From an uncultured Clostridia bacterium (GTDB lineage Bacteria; Bacillota; Clostridia; Christensenellales; Borkfalkiaceae): 64,000 nucleotides of DNA. This document shows positions 48,556 through 59,613 of this stretch, one piece after another. Made by a program: the position numbers and the translations under genes. The notes beneath the pieces are model-generated. The model ran no database searches. It was not told the origin of the DNA and worked only from the letters and a program-made list of their open reading frames with translations. Position 1 is the first letter of the stretch. Every line of letters begins with the position of its first letter. The stretch spans positions 26,680 to 90,679 of the forward strand of contig CAMFEK010000005.1 in assembly GCA_945949395.1 (NCBI GenBank). The letters are read 5' to 3'.

Positions 48556-51500
48556 AAATCTATACCGATTTACGGCACAAAACCCGCACTTTGAATTGTA
48601 TGAAGCCATACAAATCGTCCTTAATCGACCGAACGCATCTGTTTGTTATGAGTTCTCCGAATGGAACGCAATGGACAGACGAGTGACAAAGGGACGAAAG
48701 GGTATTCCGTACTACGATAGGGACGGCACGATCCATTTCGTATTTGATATGAATGATACGCACGGAGCAGAGCGGTATTACCGCCCGATCCTGCCGATGA
48801 AACATATCATAGACGGCTTCGATGAACTTCACGGTACGAATTATCGGGAAGATAAGCGAAGCGATTACAGAAAAATACATAACGGCGTAGTAAGGTATTT
48901 GGATGATAACGGATATTTAAGCGGCGACGAACTGAAAAACCGTATCTTGATCGAAGGGGTAACATTCTCGCTTTACAGCAAAACGGGATTCCCGAAAGAT
49001 ACGGGAGTAAAACTACACGCACTTCCTTATGATTTGAATGAAAACGCCGAACTCGTAAAACAAGTATATCTTGCCTCGTTCCTGATTCAAGAAGCGATAG
49101 AAGAAACGTATGAAAGAACGCAGAAAAAAGTAGAAGTTATCGACGATACCGAGGAAGACACTCTTTCCGATGAGCCGATCGTAACACCTCCACAGGCAGA
49201 GGAAGAACATTCCGAGCCACAACGTGAACGTGTTATTGATAGTGAATCGAAGAAGAAACTAAGTCCGATGTACGAGCGGTATCTATCCGTGCAGGAGATG
49301 AAACCGCAAGCGGTGGTCGTTCAAAGGCTTGGCGATTTTTATGAAATTATGGGCGAGAATGCCAAAATCGTAGCTCAAGAATTAGACCTTACCTTAACGG
49401 GACGAAGTGTAGGAGTGGAAGAACGAGTTCCTATGTGTGGATTCCCGTATCACGCTTCGGATAAATATTTAGAAAAAATCCTTGAAAATCATTCCGTAGT
49501 TGTGATCGAAGACGAGGGCGAACCAAAATACATTCTCTCTCATGAAGAAGCCAAAGGGTTAGACGAAGAAAAGAAGCCCGAATTGGTGGAAGCAGACGAG
49601 GAAGAAACTCCCTTCGATGATGAATATGAAGATGATGACGAGGAAGAAGAGAAAAAGCCTGTTAAAAAGAAAGATACCGGCAAGCCCATAAAACAGCGAA
49701 AGCATAAAGAAAAGACAAGAAAACAGGCGTCTTTTTTCGATATGCTCGATGATGATCGAGAAGAAACGGAAGAAGAAAAACTAACGAAATGGGCAATGCT
49801 GAGGGGTAGCGGATTTACCCACGGCAAATACAGGATCGTGGAAGAATACGAAACCAACCCTACGGAGAATGAGTTTGCCGATTTCTTGAAAAACGAATAC
49901 GGCACGGGCGGTATGGGTGACGGTGAGTACGACATGATGCACGATGGAAAAGGTCTTCGTGCAAAAAGAAAACTCCCCGAAAGAGAAGTCGTTATCAACC
50001 TTAACTGGCATCAGATTGCAGTAAAAATTGCGGATATGATCGACGACGGTGAGTATTTCGATGGTGAAGAAACTCTCAATTACAAGCGTTTCCTTTCGGA
50101 ACGACACGGTAGCGATGAAGAACGTATCAAGGCAGTTGCAGAGAATATCATAACCCACGTTTTGAACAGAAACGACAACGGGAAAGGGTATCAATGGACA
50201 AGCAATTGCTATGCCGGTTATGGCTTTATTCAAGATCATTCGCAAGAAATCGTAGATACGCTCAATGCCGATGACAGAGTAATCTCGGCAGGTCGTCAGG
50301 GTGATCATTTTGAGCTTGATTGTTCGGAATACAGTAAAGACGGAACACGTCTAACTCCCGACGAAAAGCGAGCAAGAGCCATCATTCAAAAAGTAGTAGA
50401 GGACGGCACACAAAACACGGAATCCCTTTCTTGGGTAACGTTTTATGACGAACTCGGTGCAGACGAACAGTTTGCAAGAGAACATCGAGAACTGCTGGAA
50501 AGAAGCTTATCGAAACGAGAAGAAGTAGTCGAGTTTATCGTAACGGACGAGGGAATGGATTGTGTTTTCTATGGTGATTATTGTCCTTCCTATCAAGAAT
50601 TTGACGACGGGTTGTTGGAAGCAGCGATTGAAAACCGTGATCTCGATGAAGAAGAGGACGAAGAATGGGAACGGAGACTCAGAAGCGGTGAGATAGTCGA
50701 AGGTAAACCCAAACAGGGTGACGACAATACCGACTTAACGGAAGTAGGTTTTGACCAAAGCGAACTTGGCGGTGCAAAGACAAGGTTCAAAGGCAATGTG
50801 GAAGCGATTAAATTGATGGAGCAACTCTATCAAGAAAATCGTAATCCTACGAGGGAAGAAAAGAAAGTTCTTGCCAAGTACGTCGGTTGGGGTGGTTTAG
50901 CCCAAGCCTTTGACGAGCGTAACGAAAATTGGAAAAAGGAATACGGACAGTTAAAAGAACTCCTTTCTCCCGAAGATTACGAAACGGCAAGAGGTAGCGT
51001 ATTAAACGCACACTTTACGCCGAAAGAAGTGATCGGAGGAATGTATTCCGCACTAACCCGTTTCGGAGTGCAAGGGAATAACAAAATCTTGGAGCCTGCA
51101 ATGGGTACGGGTAATTTCTTTGGGTTTATGCCGAAAGAGATCGCCGAAAACTCCAAACTGTATGGCGTAGAGCTGGATAGTTTAACAGGTAGAATTGCCC
51201 AGAAGTTATATCCACAAGCAAAGGTACAAATCAAGGGCTTTGAAGATACAACGTTTTCAAACGACTCTATGGATATTGTAGTAGGTAACGTGCCGTTTGG
51301 GGGATACAGCGTTTACGATCCCGATTATTCACGATATAGCTTCCTTATTCATGATTACTTCCTTGCAAAGAGTATCGACAAACTCCGAGCAGGTGGCATT
51401 ATGGCGGTCATTACGACGAAAGGTACGATGGACAAACTCAATCCATCGGCAAGAAAGTATTATGCCGCAAGAGCAGAATTGCTCGGTGCGATCAGACTTC

Positions 51501-54500
51501 CCAACACCGCCTTTAAGCAGACGGCAGGAACGGAAGCCGTAGCGGATATTCTGTTTTTCAAGAAACGAGATTACCGTATCGAACCAACGGAAGAAAATAC
51601 CGAATGGTTGAGCGTGGGAAAGACGGAAGAAGGCTTTATCGTCAATAACTACTTTATCAAGCACCCCGAAATGGTACTTGGGTATTTTGTAGAAGAACAC
51701 GGGTTATACGGAGCGATCGACATAACCGTACACGCAGATGAAAGAACGTTATCGGACGCACTTCAAAAAGCGGTGGCAAGGCTTCCTGAACAGGTTTACG
51801 AAGTACCTACCGTCCACGAAGAAGAACAGGAAACGATCGAGCTTGATTATAACGTCAAACCGTTACGCTATAAAACGGCAAACGGAAAACTGTATATGCG
51901 TATGGGCGACAGGATGGTGGAACAGACGATCCCGAATACCCCGAAAGACGCATACGACAGAATTGACGGAATGATCAAAATACGAGAAAGTATCCGTCAC
52001 GTTCTTCAAATTCAGGCAGACGGTTGTTCCAACGAGGTCTTGGAGAAAGAACAAGAGAAACTCAATAGGCTTTACGACAGTTTTGTCCGTAAGTACGGTA
52101 TTCTCAATTCCTCAACGAATACAAGGCTTTTCAGGGAAGACGGCGATAGTGCGTTGGTATTCTCGTGTGAAGTATTATCGGAAGATAAGAAAACGGCAAC
52201 GAAAGCCGACGTGTTCCGAAAGAGAACCATTCGACCGGAAGAGAGCATTGTACCTACTACCGATTGTTTGGAAGCATTGCAAATTTGTAAAAACGAAAAG
52301 GGCAGAATTGATATTGCCTATATCGAGGAAATGACGAAAAAGGATTATGATACCGTACTTTCCGAACTCGGCAACGCAGTATTCCGTGATCCTGAACAAA
52401 TCGTAGAAGGGGATAAGTACAGCGGTTTTGAAACGGCTGATCAGTACCTTTCGGGCAACGTCGTTAAAAAACTTGGGATAGCAAAGCTATATCAAGGGGA
52501 AGAATTTGCAAGGGATTATGCAAAGAACGTTGCGGCATTGGAAGCCGTGCAACCGACGCCCATTAAGGCATCGGAAATTGCCGTAAGGCTTGGCTCGTCT
52601 TGGGTGGATAAAGCGTATTATGAGCAGTTCATATCCGAACTCTTGGATATTCCCTACTTCTACCGTGACGAATTAAAGGTTTACTATAACTCCTATGACA
52701 GTTCCTATCGAGTAGATAGGTCGTCGGGTATGCGTAGATTTTCAGCGGTAAAGGTGAGCCAGACGTATGGCACGGAACGAGCAAACGCTTTCCGTTTGAT
52801 AGAAGACTTATTGAACCAACGAGCGACGACCATCTATGACACGATCGAAACAGAGAACGGGGAAAAGAGGGAAGTCAATCAAAGAGAAACGATAGCGGCG
52901 AGAGAAAAGCAAAACAAGATCGCAGAGGAATTCAAGCGTTGGCTCTTCGCAAATCCCGAAAGGCGAGATAATTTGGAACGAGCGTATAACTCGATCTTCA
53001 ACCAAATCCGCTTGCCATCGTATGATGGTAGCTATTTAAAATTCCCCGGAATGAACCCTGCGATCGAACTTAATCCACATCAAAAGGATGCCGTACACCG
53101 TATTTTGCTTGGCGATAACACGCTCTTACATCACGTTGTCGGTGCAGGTAAAACCTATACGGCAATCGCTTCTATCATGAAGATGAAGCAATACGGCATA
53201 GCGAATAAGACGATGGTAGTCGTCCCCAACCACATTGTAGAACAATGGGCGAACGATTGGAGAAACCTTTATCCGAACGCTAATATCTTGGTGGCGACGA
53301 AAGAGGACTTGGAAAAGAAGAACAGACAGAAGTTTGTATCAAAAGTCGCTCTCGGCGATTGGGATGGTATCATTATCGCTTCCAGCTCGTTTGCAAAGAT
53401 CACCGTATCTCCCGAAAGAAGAGCGGAAAGTTTGCAACGGGAAATGGATAGCATTACGGCAAGTATCGAAAAGTTGGAAGATGAGTTCGGCTCTCACGGT
53501 GCGATCAAGAATTTGGAGCGTATCAAGAAAAGCAGAGAAGCGGAACTCAAAAAGCTGATGGACGATAGCAAGAAAGACGACGTTCTTTCCTTTGAACAGT
53601 TGGGCGTGGATTTCTTGGTTATCGACGAGGCTCATTACTACAAGAACCTTTTCTTGTATTCCAAAATGACAAACGTGGCAGGTATCTCATCTGCCGCAAG
53701 CCAACGAGCAACCGACTTAAAACTCAAGTGTGAGTATCTCGGCGAACTCCGTGGCGGTGATAAAGGCGTTGTCTTCTTAACGGGTACGCCGATCTCCAAT
53801 TCCATGACGGAAATGTACACCATGCAAACGTATCTACAACAAAACCGTTTGCGTGAAATGGGCATTACCTTCTTTGATGGCTGGGCGGCAGACTTCGGTG
53901 AAACGATCACTTCGTTGGAACTTGCTCCGTCTGGGCAAGGTTATAAGGCAAGAACGAGATTTGCCAAGTTTACGAACCTACCCGAACTTCTTAAACTCTA
54001 TCGCTCCTTTGCAGACGTAAAGACGAGCGACATGATCAAATTGCAAGTTCCGGAAGCAGAAAAAGTTGTTGTAACGCTTAAACCAAGCGACACGGTTTTG
54101 CTTTACGCAGATGAAATCGCAAAACGAGCGGAACGCATCAATAAAGGTAGCGTAGATCCTCATATCGACAATATGTTAAAGGTTACGTCAGACGGTAAAA
54201 AGTTGGCACTCGATCCAAGATGTTTTGAACCAACGGCTACGGATGAAGAGGGGAGCAAACTCAATGAGTGTGCTACGAGAATTTTTGAGATTTGGGAAGA
54301 AACCAAAGATATTCTCGGAACGCAAATCGTGTTCTGCGATCTGTCAACTCCCAAGAAGCCGTACTCCGAATATGTATATGGTCAAGACTTCGACGTCTAT
54401 AGCGATCTAAAACATAAGCTCATAGAGAGGGGTATTCCCGAAGAGGAAATCGCTTTCATTCATGATGCGAAAAACGATAAGGAAAAACAAACCTTATTCG

Positions 54501-57500
54501 ATAACGTGAATAGCGGGAAAGTCAGAGTGATTATCGGTAGTACCGAAAAGTGTGGCGCAGGCACGAACGTTCAACGACGGTTGGTAGCTTTACATCACCT
54601 TGATACTCCTTACCGTCCAAGTGATATGGAACAGCGTGAAGGCAGAATTATCCGTCAGGGTAATATGAACAAAAGCGTAAAGATTTTTACCTACGTTACG
54701 GAACGAACCTTTGATAGTTACTCCTATCAGATTTTGGAAAACAAGCAACGCTTTATCTCTCAAATCAATCACGGTGATTTAACCGTAAGAGAAGCAGAGG
54801 ATATAGACGAAACGACACTATCCTATGCGGAAATCAAAGCGATCACGGCGGCAAACCCGAAGATCAAGAGAAAGATGGAAGTGGATGCCGAAGTGTCCAG
54901 ACTTCATATTTTGGAAGGACAATACCGTGAAAACCTGTATTCTTTGCAAGATAAGGTACGAAAGGATTATCCCGAAGGCATTGCAAGAGCGAAAAAGCAG
55001 TTGGAGAACGTGAGAGCGGATATGGTAACGATCGCTGAAAACTTTGATAAGGAACACTTTCGAATCAATGTCGGTGGCGTGACCTATACCGACAGGAAAC
55101 TCGGTAGCGATGCTTTAACGGACGCCTTATATGCAAGCACTCCCGAAACGGTAGTTGCTGAGTATGGCGGTTTGAAAATCAGTATGGAGCCTATGAGCTT
55201 TATGGCAACGGAGCGTTCTATTCGTTTAATGGGAGCAGGAAGCTATACGCAGGACGTTGGTATGAGTCCGACGGGCAATATGACGAGAATTGATAACTTC
55301 TTCTTGCTATTTGCCGATCGTGAGAAACGGTTGTTGCAAAAAATCGAGGAGTTGGAGCGAAACTTGGAGCAAGCGAAAGAGCAAATCTTAGTCCCGTTTG
55401 AACACGAACAAAGGCTTATAGAACTGCAAAGAGAACAAGCGGAATTGAATGCCGAACTCGATTTGAACCGTAGAGAAGAAGTCATCATTGACGATGGTGG
55501 CGACGGGGAAGAAACAGTCGGTATGGCAGTTCCCGAAAGAAAGATAAGAAAAAGGAAACAAAGAACTATGCCTGATAAGGAAACAGAAACAAACGGTGCT
55601 GGGTTCGTGGATGAGATAGCAAGTTTAACTCTCCCCGTTCAACCCGACTACACCGTGGATCAAGAAAAAATGCACGAATACGGATATATGTGGGACGGAA
55701 TGTTACCGCTGAATATCCGCTCGGCAGAGCGATTATACGACCTTGGCTTACCCGTTTATCGGCTCGGTAGGGACGACACGGAAGGCGAAGTAAACGATGG
55801 AATGTTCGATAGCGATTTCCTCTATGGCGTGGAAAAGCCCGCTTGGAAACATTTCATGGAAAGTAAGGAAGGAAAAACCTATCTCGCTGCAAGAATGTTT
55901 GTATGCGGTTCGGCAAGTAAGGTCGTCAATACGGAGATGTCCTATGTGGACGAACTGTTTATAATCGGCTTTAACGAAAATAATTTTGCCGAAAACAGCG
56001 ATATTACGTCCTATATGATGCAACAGGAAATGCCTGATGCGGAAGAAATGAAACCATATATGGCTCAGCTCATTGAAGAATTTACCGAACGTGTTTCAGG
56101 CGACTATCTCGCTTCTTATGGTTGGACGGAACAAGACGTGACGAATAGTCTTATTTCTAATGTCGATGTGGAAGACTTGAAAGAGTATGCCCAAGAGCAA
56201 GACAAGACGAAAAGGGTTCGTCGTTTTATCGACCAAGAATTACATAATATCCGATGGTTAGAGGAATCGGGGGGAGAGATAACGGAAGATAATATTGACG
56301 ATATTGTAAACGATCTCAAATCAGCGTTTGAAGAAAGTGAAATCTATGCAGAGTCAGGAGATGAATTCTACGATGAATGGTATGACGATATTTCCGATGA
56401 ATATATTGAGCCTTATTTGAAAGAAAAAATCTTTAATGCGGATGAGGCTCTGCAAGCGGAGATAGACGGTATGACCGTGGAAGAAGTGGAAGATTTGTTG
56501 ACAGTTGAGAACGAAGAAACTCCCGAAATTGAAGTGGAATGGCACTTAAAAACGCCTAAGGACTATTTAAGTCTTGTTCGTGAAAGTGTTGAAAAAGAAT
56601 ATGCCGAGTTTGAGAAGTACGAACTTACGAGAACGCCGGAACAGCTACTACATGAAGATAACTATAAAATTCGTTTCTTTAACGAGTTGTCCGGTTTCTT
56701 CCAAGACGACTACTGTGAAGGTATGTACGATAGGGATTTTGAAGCGTTATATCGTGACTCTCCCAATATTTTAGATCTCTTATACGACTACTACTTGGAT
56801 TCGGAGTATGTAAGTATCAACAATTACGATGATACGCAAAACCTCATTCAATACTACAACGAACGTTATCATAACGACGTGGTTGCCGATAGATACGATC
56901 ATATCGGATATAGACCTTTGCCCGATCATACGAAAATTTTCGGGGAGTACAAAAATAATATTTATTACTATATCCCGAACGCCGTAACGCTCGATTCTCT
57001 GCAAGGCTTAGAGAAGAACTCTATCGACGGCTATGTTATCGCTTCTCAGGAATGTCAGTTGACGGAAGAAGAGAAAAGAGAACATAAAGTAGCTTTCATG
57101 AAGATCGGCACGGAGATAAATGCACAGGAAATTTCTCATCCCGACGCACTTTGGGGAATGGTTAATGCCTATGAGGAAAAAATGCAGATCGAGGGCAAGA
57201 AACGACTTATGCAAGAGAGAATGGACTGCAAAACAGCCATTGAACAAGGTATCGCTAAAAACTTCGATGGTATGCACTTAAATAAGGGCTTTGAAGAAGA
57301 CATTATCGATGGGTTCGGTATCGTTCTTATAGAAGAAGTGCTTGCCAATACCGTGCAACATAAAATGGAAGACGGTAGATTTTCTCTCGACACCAAGGCT
57401 TGGGCAAAGGATTGGGAGTTTAGTGAAACGGAGACAGATCGAAACCGTTGGGTGGTGGATTCGCACCCTGCGGTATTAGACGGAGTTATTAACCGTATTC

Positions 57501-59440
57501 GAAATTATGGTAAAGAAGAGGAGGAAACAGAAATGCCTGAAAGGGAAAAGAAAAAGTGGCTGACGGCAACGGTTGCCAAAGATGCCTTAATAAGACGGTA
57601 CGAAAAACATTCCTTTATGCGAATGCCTACGGGGGAATATGAGGATTATACCTATAACATCTTTAACAGTCGTATCAAGGATAGCCGTCAGATCGTGGAC
57701 AATCAAAGCGATACGAGAGAACTCGCCTACGATATTTCACTCAGCGAAGATCAAATTGTTCTTTTGAGAACGAGGGACGGCGACGAAGTTGAGATGACGG
57801 CACAGGAGTTTATTGCCGAAGTAGATAAGACGACTTCCGAGCGATACCCCGTGAAAAGGGAAGAAGATGATAAGAAGTGGTTCAATATCACCGTTCCCAA
57901 GGAAGCGATGAAGGGAATGTATGAAAGTTCATCGTTATTTGTCGCTCCTACGACAAGTACGGTATCGGGTAGCTTTTACGTTCCTAACCGTTTCTTGGAT
58001 GAGAATACTGAAAGCGATGACGGTAGCATTCAAATGCACGTTCCCGAAAGTATGAAGTTCACGGTAAAGGATAGAGATGGTGGAAAGACGGAACTTTCCG
58101 CTTATCAGCTCTATGAATTGATGGACGGCACGAAAGCAAGCGATTATGCAAGAACGCAAAGAACGGAAAACAAACCTCAAACGCAAGAGCAAACGAAAAA
58201 AGACGGGTGGTTGAGCGTGAAAATTCCCAAAGTAGCGGTGATCGCAAGCTACGATGAAAACACCTTGATCAAGATGCCTGTCGGGAAATACGGCGGTCAC
58301 ACCTACTATATTCCTACGGGAATGGTAAAGGAAGCCAAAGAGGGTGACGGTAAAGTTCTTCGTATTCCCGAAGATTTTACGATCACGGTAAGAGATAAGC
58401 GTAAAAACACACAGGAAGTTTTAACGGCACAAGCATTTGTCGATGAGGTAAAGGATAAGGAAGCAGGAGCTTATACGTCCGTTCATAAGCCTACCGACGA
58501 AGCGAATCAACGATTTGCGGAAGTGGAGAAACGACTTCGTGAACATCTTCCCGACAAGATGAAAAATAATCCGAATTGGGTAATCGTAAGAACTCGTTGG
58601 AATGAAGAAAAGGACAAGGCGGATAAGTTCTTGATCGACTGTCATACGGGTAAGTTCGCAAAATCGGACGATCCTGCAACGTGGACTGACTTTGAAAGTG
58701 CGTGCAAGTACGCAAGGGAAAACGGCGGTGTGGCACTTGCCTATGCGTTGGACGGAAAAGGCGGTATCGCTTGTATCGACCTTGATCATTGCATTGAAAA
58801 CGGTGCTATCAATGACTTTGCCAATAAGGTGATCGACCTCTCCGAAAATTCTTTTACGGAATGTTCCGTCAGTGGCAACGGCGTTCATATCTGGGGTAAG
58901 ACGAACGGTATGGATTTGAGAGCGTTCTCGCAAGATGGTGACTTGGAATTTTATCAAAAAGGACACTTCATTACGATGACCGGCGATATGATCGTCGATA
59001 CGGGAATGAAATCCTTTGATACCAAAGAAATGACGGAGTTTTTGGAAAGTAAGTGTGCAAGAAGAACGCAGTGGCAAGGAGCAGGTGCAGGCGTGGAAGG
59101 ACTTTCTATGCTTAGCGATAGAGAAGTTGTAGAAAAGGCAAGCTCTGCAAAGAACGGTGATATTTTCGCCCGATTGTATCGTGGGGAAGATTTGCAAAAC
59201 AACCATTCCAACAGCGATATGAGTTTGATGAACCGACTTGCTTATTGGTGTAACGGTGATAAAGAGCAAATGCTCAGAATCTTTGCAACGAGCGGTCTTT
59301 ACCGTCCCGATAAATCACCTGATTATTACGAAAGTACCGTAATCAAGGCGATCAAAGACACGACAAGGCACGTTCCCCCAACGACTTCTAAACCGACAAA
59401 TGGTTTTAGAAAAAGCGGTGGTAACGGAAGCAGTAAATAA
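48482..59440 (+). CDS. Giant conjugative-element protein: MutS-I, N6-methylase, SF2 helicase, primase-like domains (3652 aa)
   Basis: Domain order by approximate residue: 1-140 an N-terminal module (RRVTKGRKGIPYYDRDG...FVFDMNDT) seen in LtrC/ArdC-like plasmid proteins. 262-345 is a MutS domain I (YLSVQEMKPQAVVVQRLGDFYEIMGENA...VPMCGFPYHA), and 390-430 is acidic/basic low-complexity. 755-1000 is an N6-adenine methylase-like domain (HFTPKEVIGGMYS, EPAMGTGNFFGF, VVGNVPFGGY for NPPY). 1530-2080 is an SF2/SNF2 helicase (VGAGKTYTA, VIDEAHYYKN, LTGTPISNS, QREGRIIRQG), followed by coiled coil. 3020-3340 holds three ~110-residue repeats. 3360-3530 is a primase-polymerase-like domain (WVIVRTRW, ACIDLDHC, SGNGVHIWG), then a helical tail. 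SD AAGGAGG. Probably processes element DNA and protects it during transfer. Confidence 0.9.
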   Translation: MSGNDRKSIRNAAIQGVMQDGESLKNLYRFTAQNPHFELYEAIQIVLNRPNASVCYEFSEWNAMDRRVTKGRKGIPYYDRDGTIHFVFDMNDTHGAERYYRPILPMKHIIDGFDELHGTNYREDKRSDYRKIHNGVVRYLDDNGYLSGDELKNRILIEGVTFSLYSKTGFPKDTGVKLHALPYDLNENAELVKQVYLASFLIQEAIEETYERTQKKVEVIDDTEEDTLSDEPIVTPPQAEEEHSEPQRERVIDSESKKKLSPMYERYLSVQEMKPQAVVVQRLGDFYEIMGENAKIVAQELDLTLTGRSVGVEERVPMCGFPYHASDKYLEKILENHSVVVIEDEGEPKYILSHEEAKGLDEEKKPELVEADEEETPFDDEYEDDDEEEEKKPVKKKDTGKPIKQRKHKEKTRKQASFFDMLDDDREETEEEKLTKWAMLRGSGFTHGKYRIVEEYETNPTENEFADFLKNEYGTGGMGDGEYDMMHDGKGLRAKRKLPEREVVINLNWHQIAVKIADMIDDGEYFDGEETLNYKRFLSERHGSDEERIKAVAENIITHVLNRNDNGKGYQWTSNCYAGYGFIQDHSQEIVDTLNADDRVISAGRQGDHFELDCSEYSKDGTRLTPDEKRARAIIQKVVEDGTQNTESLSWVTFYDELGADEQFAREHRELLERSLSKREEVVEFIVTDEGMDCVFYGDYCPSYQEFDDGLLEAAIENRDLDEEEDEEWERRLRSGEIVEGKPKQGDDNTDLTEVGFDQSELGGAKTRFKGNVEAIKLMEQLYQENRNPTREEKKVLAKYVGWGGLAQAFDERNENWKKEYGQLKELLSPEDYETARGSVLNAHFTPKEVIGGMYSALTRFGVQGNNKILEPAMGTGNFFGFMPKEIAENSKLYGVELDSLTGRIAQKLYPQAKVQIKGFEDTTFSNDSMDIVVGNVPFGGYSVYDPDYSRYSFLIHDYFLAKSIDKLRAGGIMAVITTKGTMDKLNPSARKYYAARAELLGAIRLPNTAFKQTAGTEAVADILFFKKRDYRIEPTEENTEWLSVGKTEEGFIVNNYFIKHPEMVLGYFVEEHGLYGAIDITVHADERTLSDALQKAVARLPEQVYEVPTVHEEEQETIELDYNVKPLRYKTANGKLYMRMGDRMVEQTIPNTPKDAYDRIDGMIKIRESIRHVLQIQADGCSNEVLEKEQEKLNRLYDSFVRKYGILNSSTNTRLFREDGDSALVFSCEVLSEDKKTATKADVFRKRTIRPEESIVPTTDCLEALQICKNEKGRIDIAYIEEMTKKDYDTVLSELGNAVFRDPEQIVEGDKYSGFETADQYLSGNVVKKLGIAKLYQGEEFARDYAKNVAALEAVQPTPIKASEIAVRLGSSWVDKAYYEQFISELLDIPYFYRDELKVYYNSYDSSYRVDRSSGMRRFSAVKVSQTYGTERANAFRLIEDLLNQRATTIYDTIETENGEKREVNQRETIAAREKQNKIAEEFKRWLFANPERRDNLERAYNSIFNQIRLPSYDGSYLKFPGMNPAIELNPHQKDAVHRILLGDNTLLHHVVGAGKTYTAIASIMKMKQYGIANKTMVVVPNHIVEQWANDWRNLYPNANILVATKEDLEKKNRQKFVSKVALGDWDGIIIASSSFAKITVSPERRAESLQREMDSITASIEKLEDEFGSHGAIKNLERIKKSREAELKKLMDDSKKDDVLSFEQLGVDFLVIDEAHYYKNLFLYSKMTNVAGISSAASQRATDLKLKCEYLGELRGGDKGVVFLTGTPISNSMTEMYTMQTYLQQNRLREMGITFFDGWAADFGETITSLELAPSGQGYKARTRFAKFTNLPELLKLYRSFADVKTSDMIKLQVPEAEKVVVTLKPSDTVLLYADEIAKRAERINKGSVDPHIDNMLKVTSDGKKLALDPRCFEPTATDEEGSKLNECATRIFEIWEETKDILGTQIVFCDLSTPKKPYSEYVYGQDFDVYSDLKHKLIERGIPEEEIAFIHDAKNDKEKQTLFDNVNSGKVRVIIGSTEKCGAGTNVQRRLVALHHLDTPYRPSDMEQREGRIIRQGNMNKSVKIFTYVTERTFDSYSYQILENKQRFISQINHGDLTVREAEDIDETTLSYAEIKAITAANPKIKRKMEVDAEVSRLHILEGQYRENLYSLQDKVRKDYPEGIARAKKQLENVRADMVTIAENFDKEHFRINVGGVTYTDRKLGSDALTDALYASTPETVVAEYGGLKISMEPMSFMATERSIRLMGAGSYTQDVGMSPTGNMTRIDNFFLLFADREKRLLQKIEELERNLEQAKEQILVPFEHEQRLIELQREQAELNAELDLNRREEVIIDDGGDGEETVGMAVPERKIRKRKQRTMPDKETETNGAGFVDEIASLTLPVQPDYTVDQEKMHEYGYMWDGMLPLNIRSAERLYDLGLPVYRLGRDDTEGEVNDGMFDSDFLYGVEKPAWKHFMESKEGKTYLAARMFVCGSASKVVNTEMSYVDELFIIGFNENNFAENSDITSYMMQQEMPDAEEMKPYMAQLIEEFTERVSGDYLASYGWTEQDVTNSLISNVDVEDLKEYAQEQDKTKRVRRFIDQELHNIRWLEESGGEITEDNIDDIVNDLKSAFEESEIYAESGDEFYDEWYDDISDEYIEPYLKEKIFNADEALQAEIDGMTVEEVEDLLTVENEETPEIEVEWHLKTPKDYLSLVRESVEKEYAEFEKYELTRTPEQLLHEDNYKIRFFNELSGFFQDDYCEGMYDRDFEALYRDSPNILDLLYDYYLDSEYVSINNYDDTQNLIQYYNERYHNDVVADRYDHIGYRPLPDHTKIFGEYKNNIYYYIPNAVTLDSLQGLEKNSIDGYVIASQECQLTEEEKREHKVAFMKIGTEINAQEISHPDALWGMVNAYEEKMQIEGKKRLMQERMDCKTAIEQGIAKNFDGMHLNKGFEEDIIDGFGIVLIEEVLANTVQHKMEDGRFSLDTKAWAKDWEFSETETDRNRWVVDSHPAVLDGVINRIRNYGKEEEETEMPEREKKKWLTATVAKDALIRRYEKHSFMRMPTGEYEDYTYNIFNSRIKDSRQIVDNQSDTRELAYDISLSEDQIVLLRTRDGDEVEMTAQEFIAEVDKTTSERYPVKREEDDKKWFNITVPKEAMKGMYESSSLFVAPTTSTVSGSFYVPNRFLDENTESDDGSIQMHVPESMKFTVKDRDGGKTELSAYQLYELMDGTKASDYARTQRTENKPQTQEQTKKDGWLSVKIPKVAVIASYDENTLIKMPVGKYGGHTYYIPTGMVKEAKEGDGKVLRIPEDFTITVRDKRKNTQEVLTAQAFVDEVKDKEAGAYTSVHKPTDEANQRFAEVEKRLREHLPDKMKNNPNWVIVRTRWNEEKDKADKFLIDCHTGKFAKSDDPATWTDFESACKYARENGGVALAYALDGKGGIACIDLDHCIENGAINDFANKVIDLSENSFTECSVSGNGVHIWGKTNGMDLRAFSQDGDLEFYQKGHFITMTGDMIVDTGMKSFDTKEMTEFLESKCARRTQWQGAGAGVEGLSMLSDREVVEKASSAKNGDIFARLYRGEDLQNNHSNSDMSLMNRLAYWCNGDKEQMLRIFATSGLYRPDKSPDYYESTVIKAIKDTTRHVPPTTSKPTNGFRKSGGNGSSK

Positions 59441-59454
59441 GTAGGAGGATGAAG

Positions 59455-59613
59455 ATGCAGAATAATAGACCAAGAGATACTCCCGAAAGGGTATGTGTTC
59501 CCAAAGGATACGATGTAAAAGACGTGTTGGACTTCGATAGCGAAGGTTATGGCTTTGAAGACGAAGACTTAAAGTTTAAGGAGGTGGCTTTTGATGGACA
59601 AGAAGGAGATTAA
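59455..59613 (+). CDS. Small acidic protein between giant and ardC-like genes (52 aa)
   Basis: SD GTAGGAGGATG precedes ATG 59455. Encodes MQNNRPRDTPERVCVPKGYDVKDVLDFDSEGYGFEDEDL...; acidic, no known domain. The 3' end overlaps the next start by 20 bases and its codons contain that gene's SD (AAGGAGG), implying translational coupling. Confidence 0.6.
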   Translation: MQNNRPRDTPERVCVPKGYDVKDVLDFDSEGYGFEDEDLKFKEVAFDGQEGD

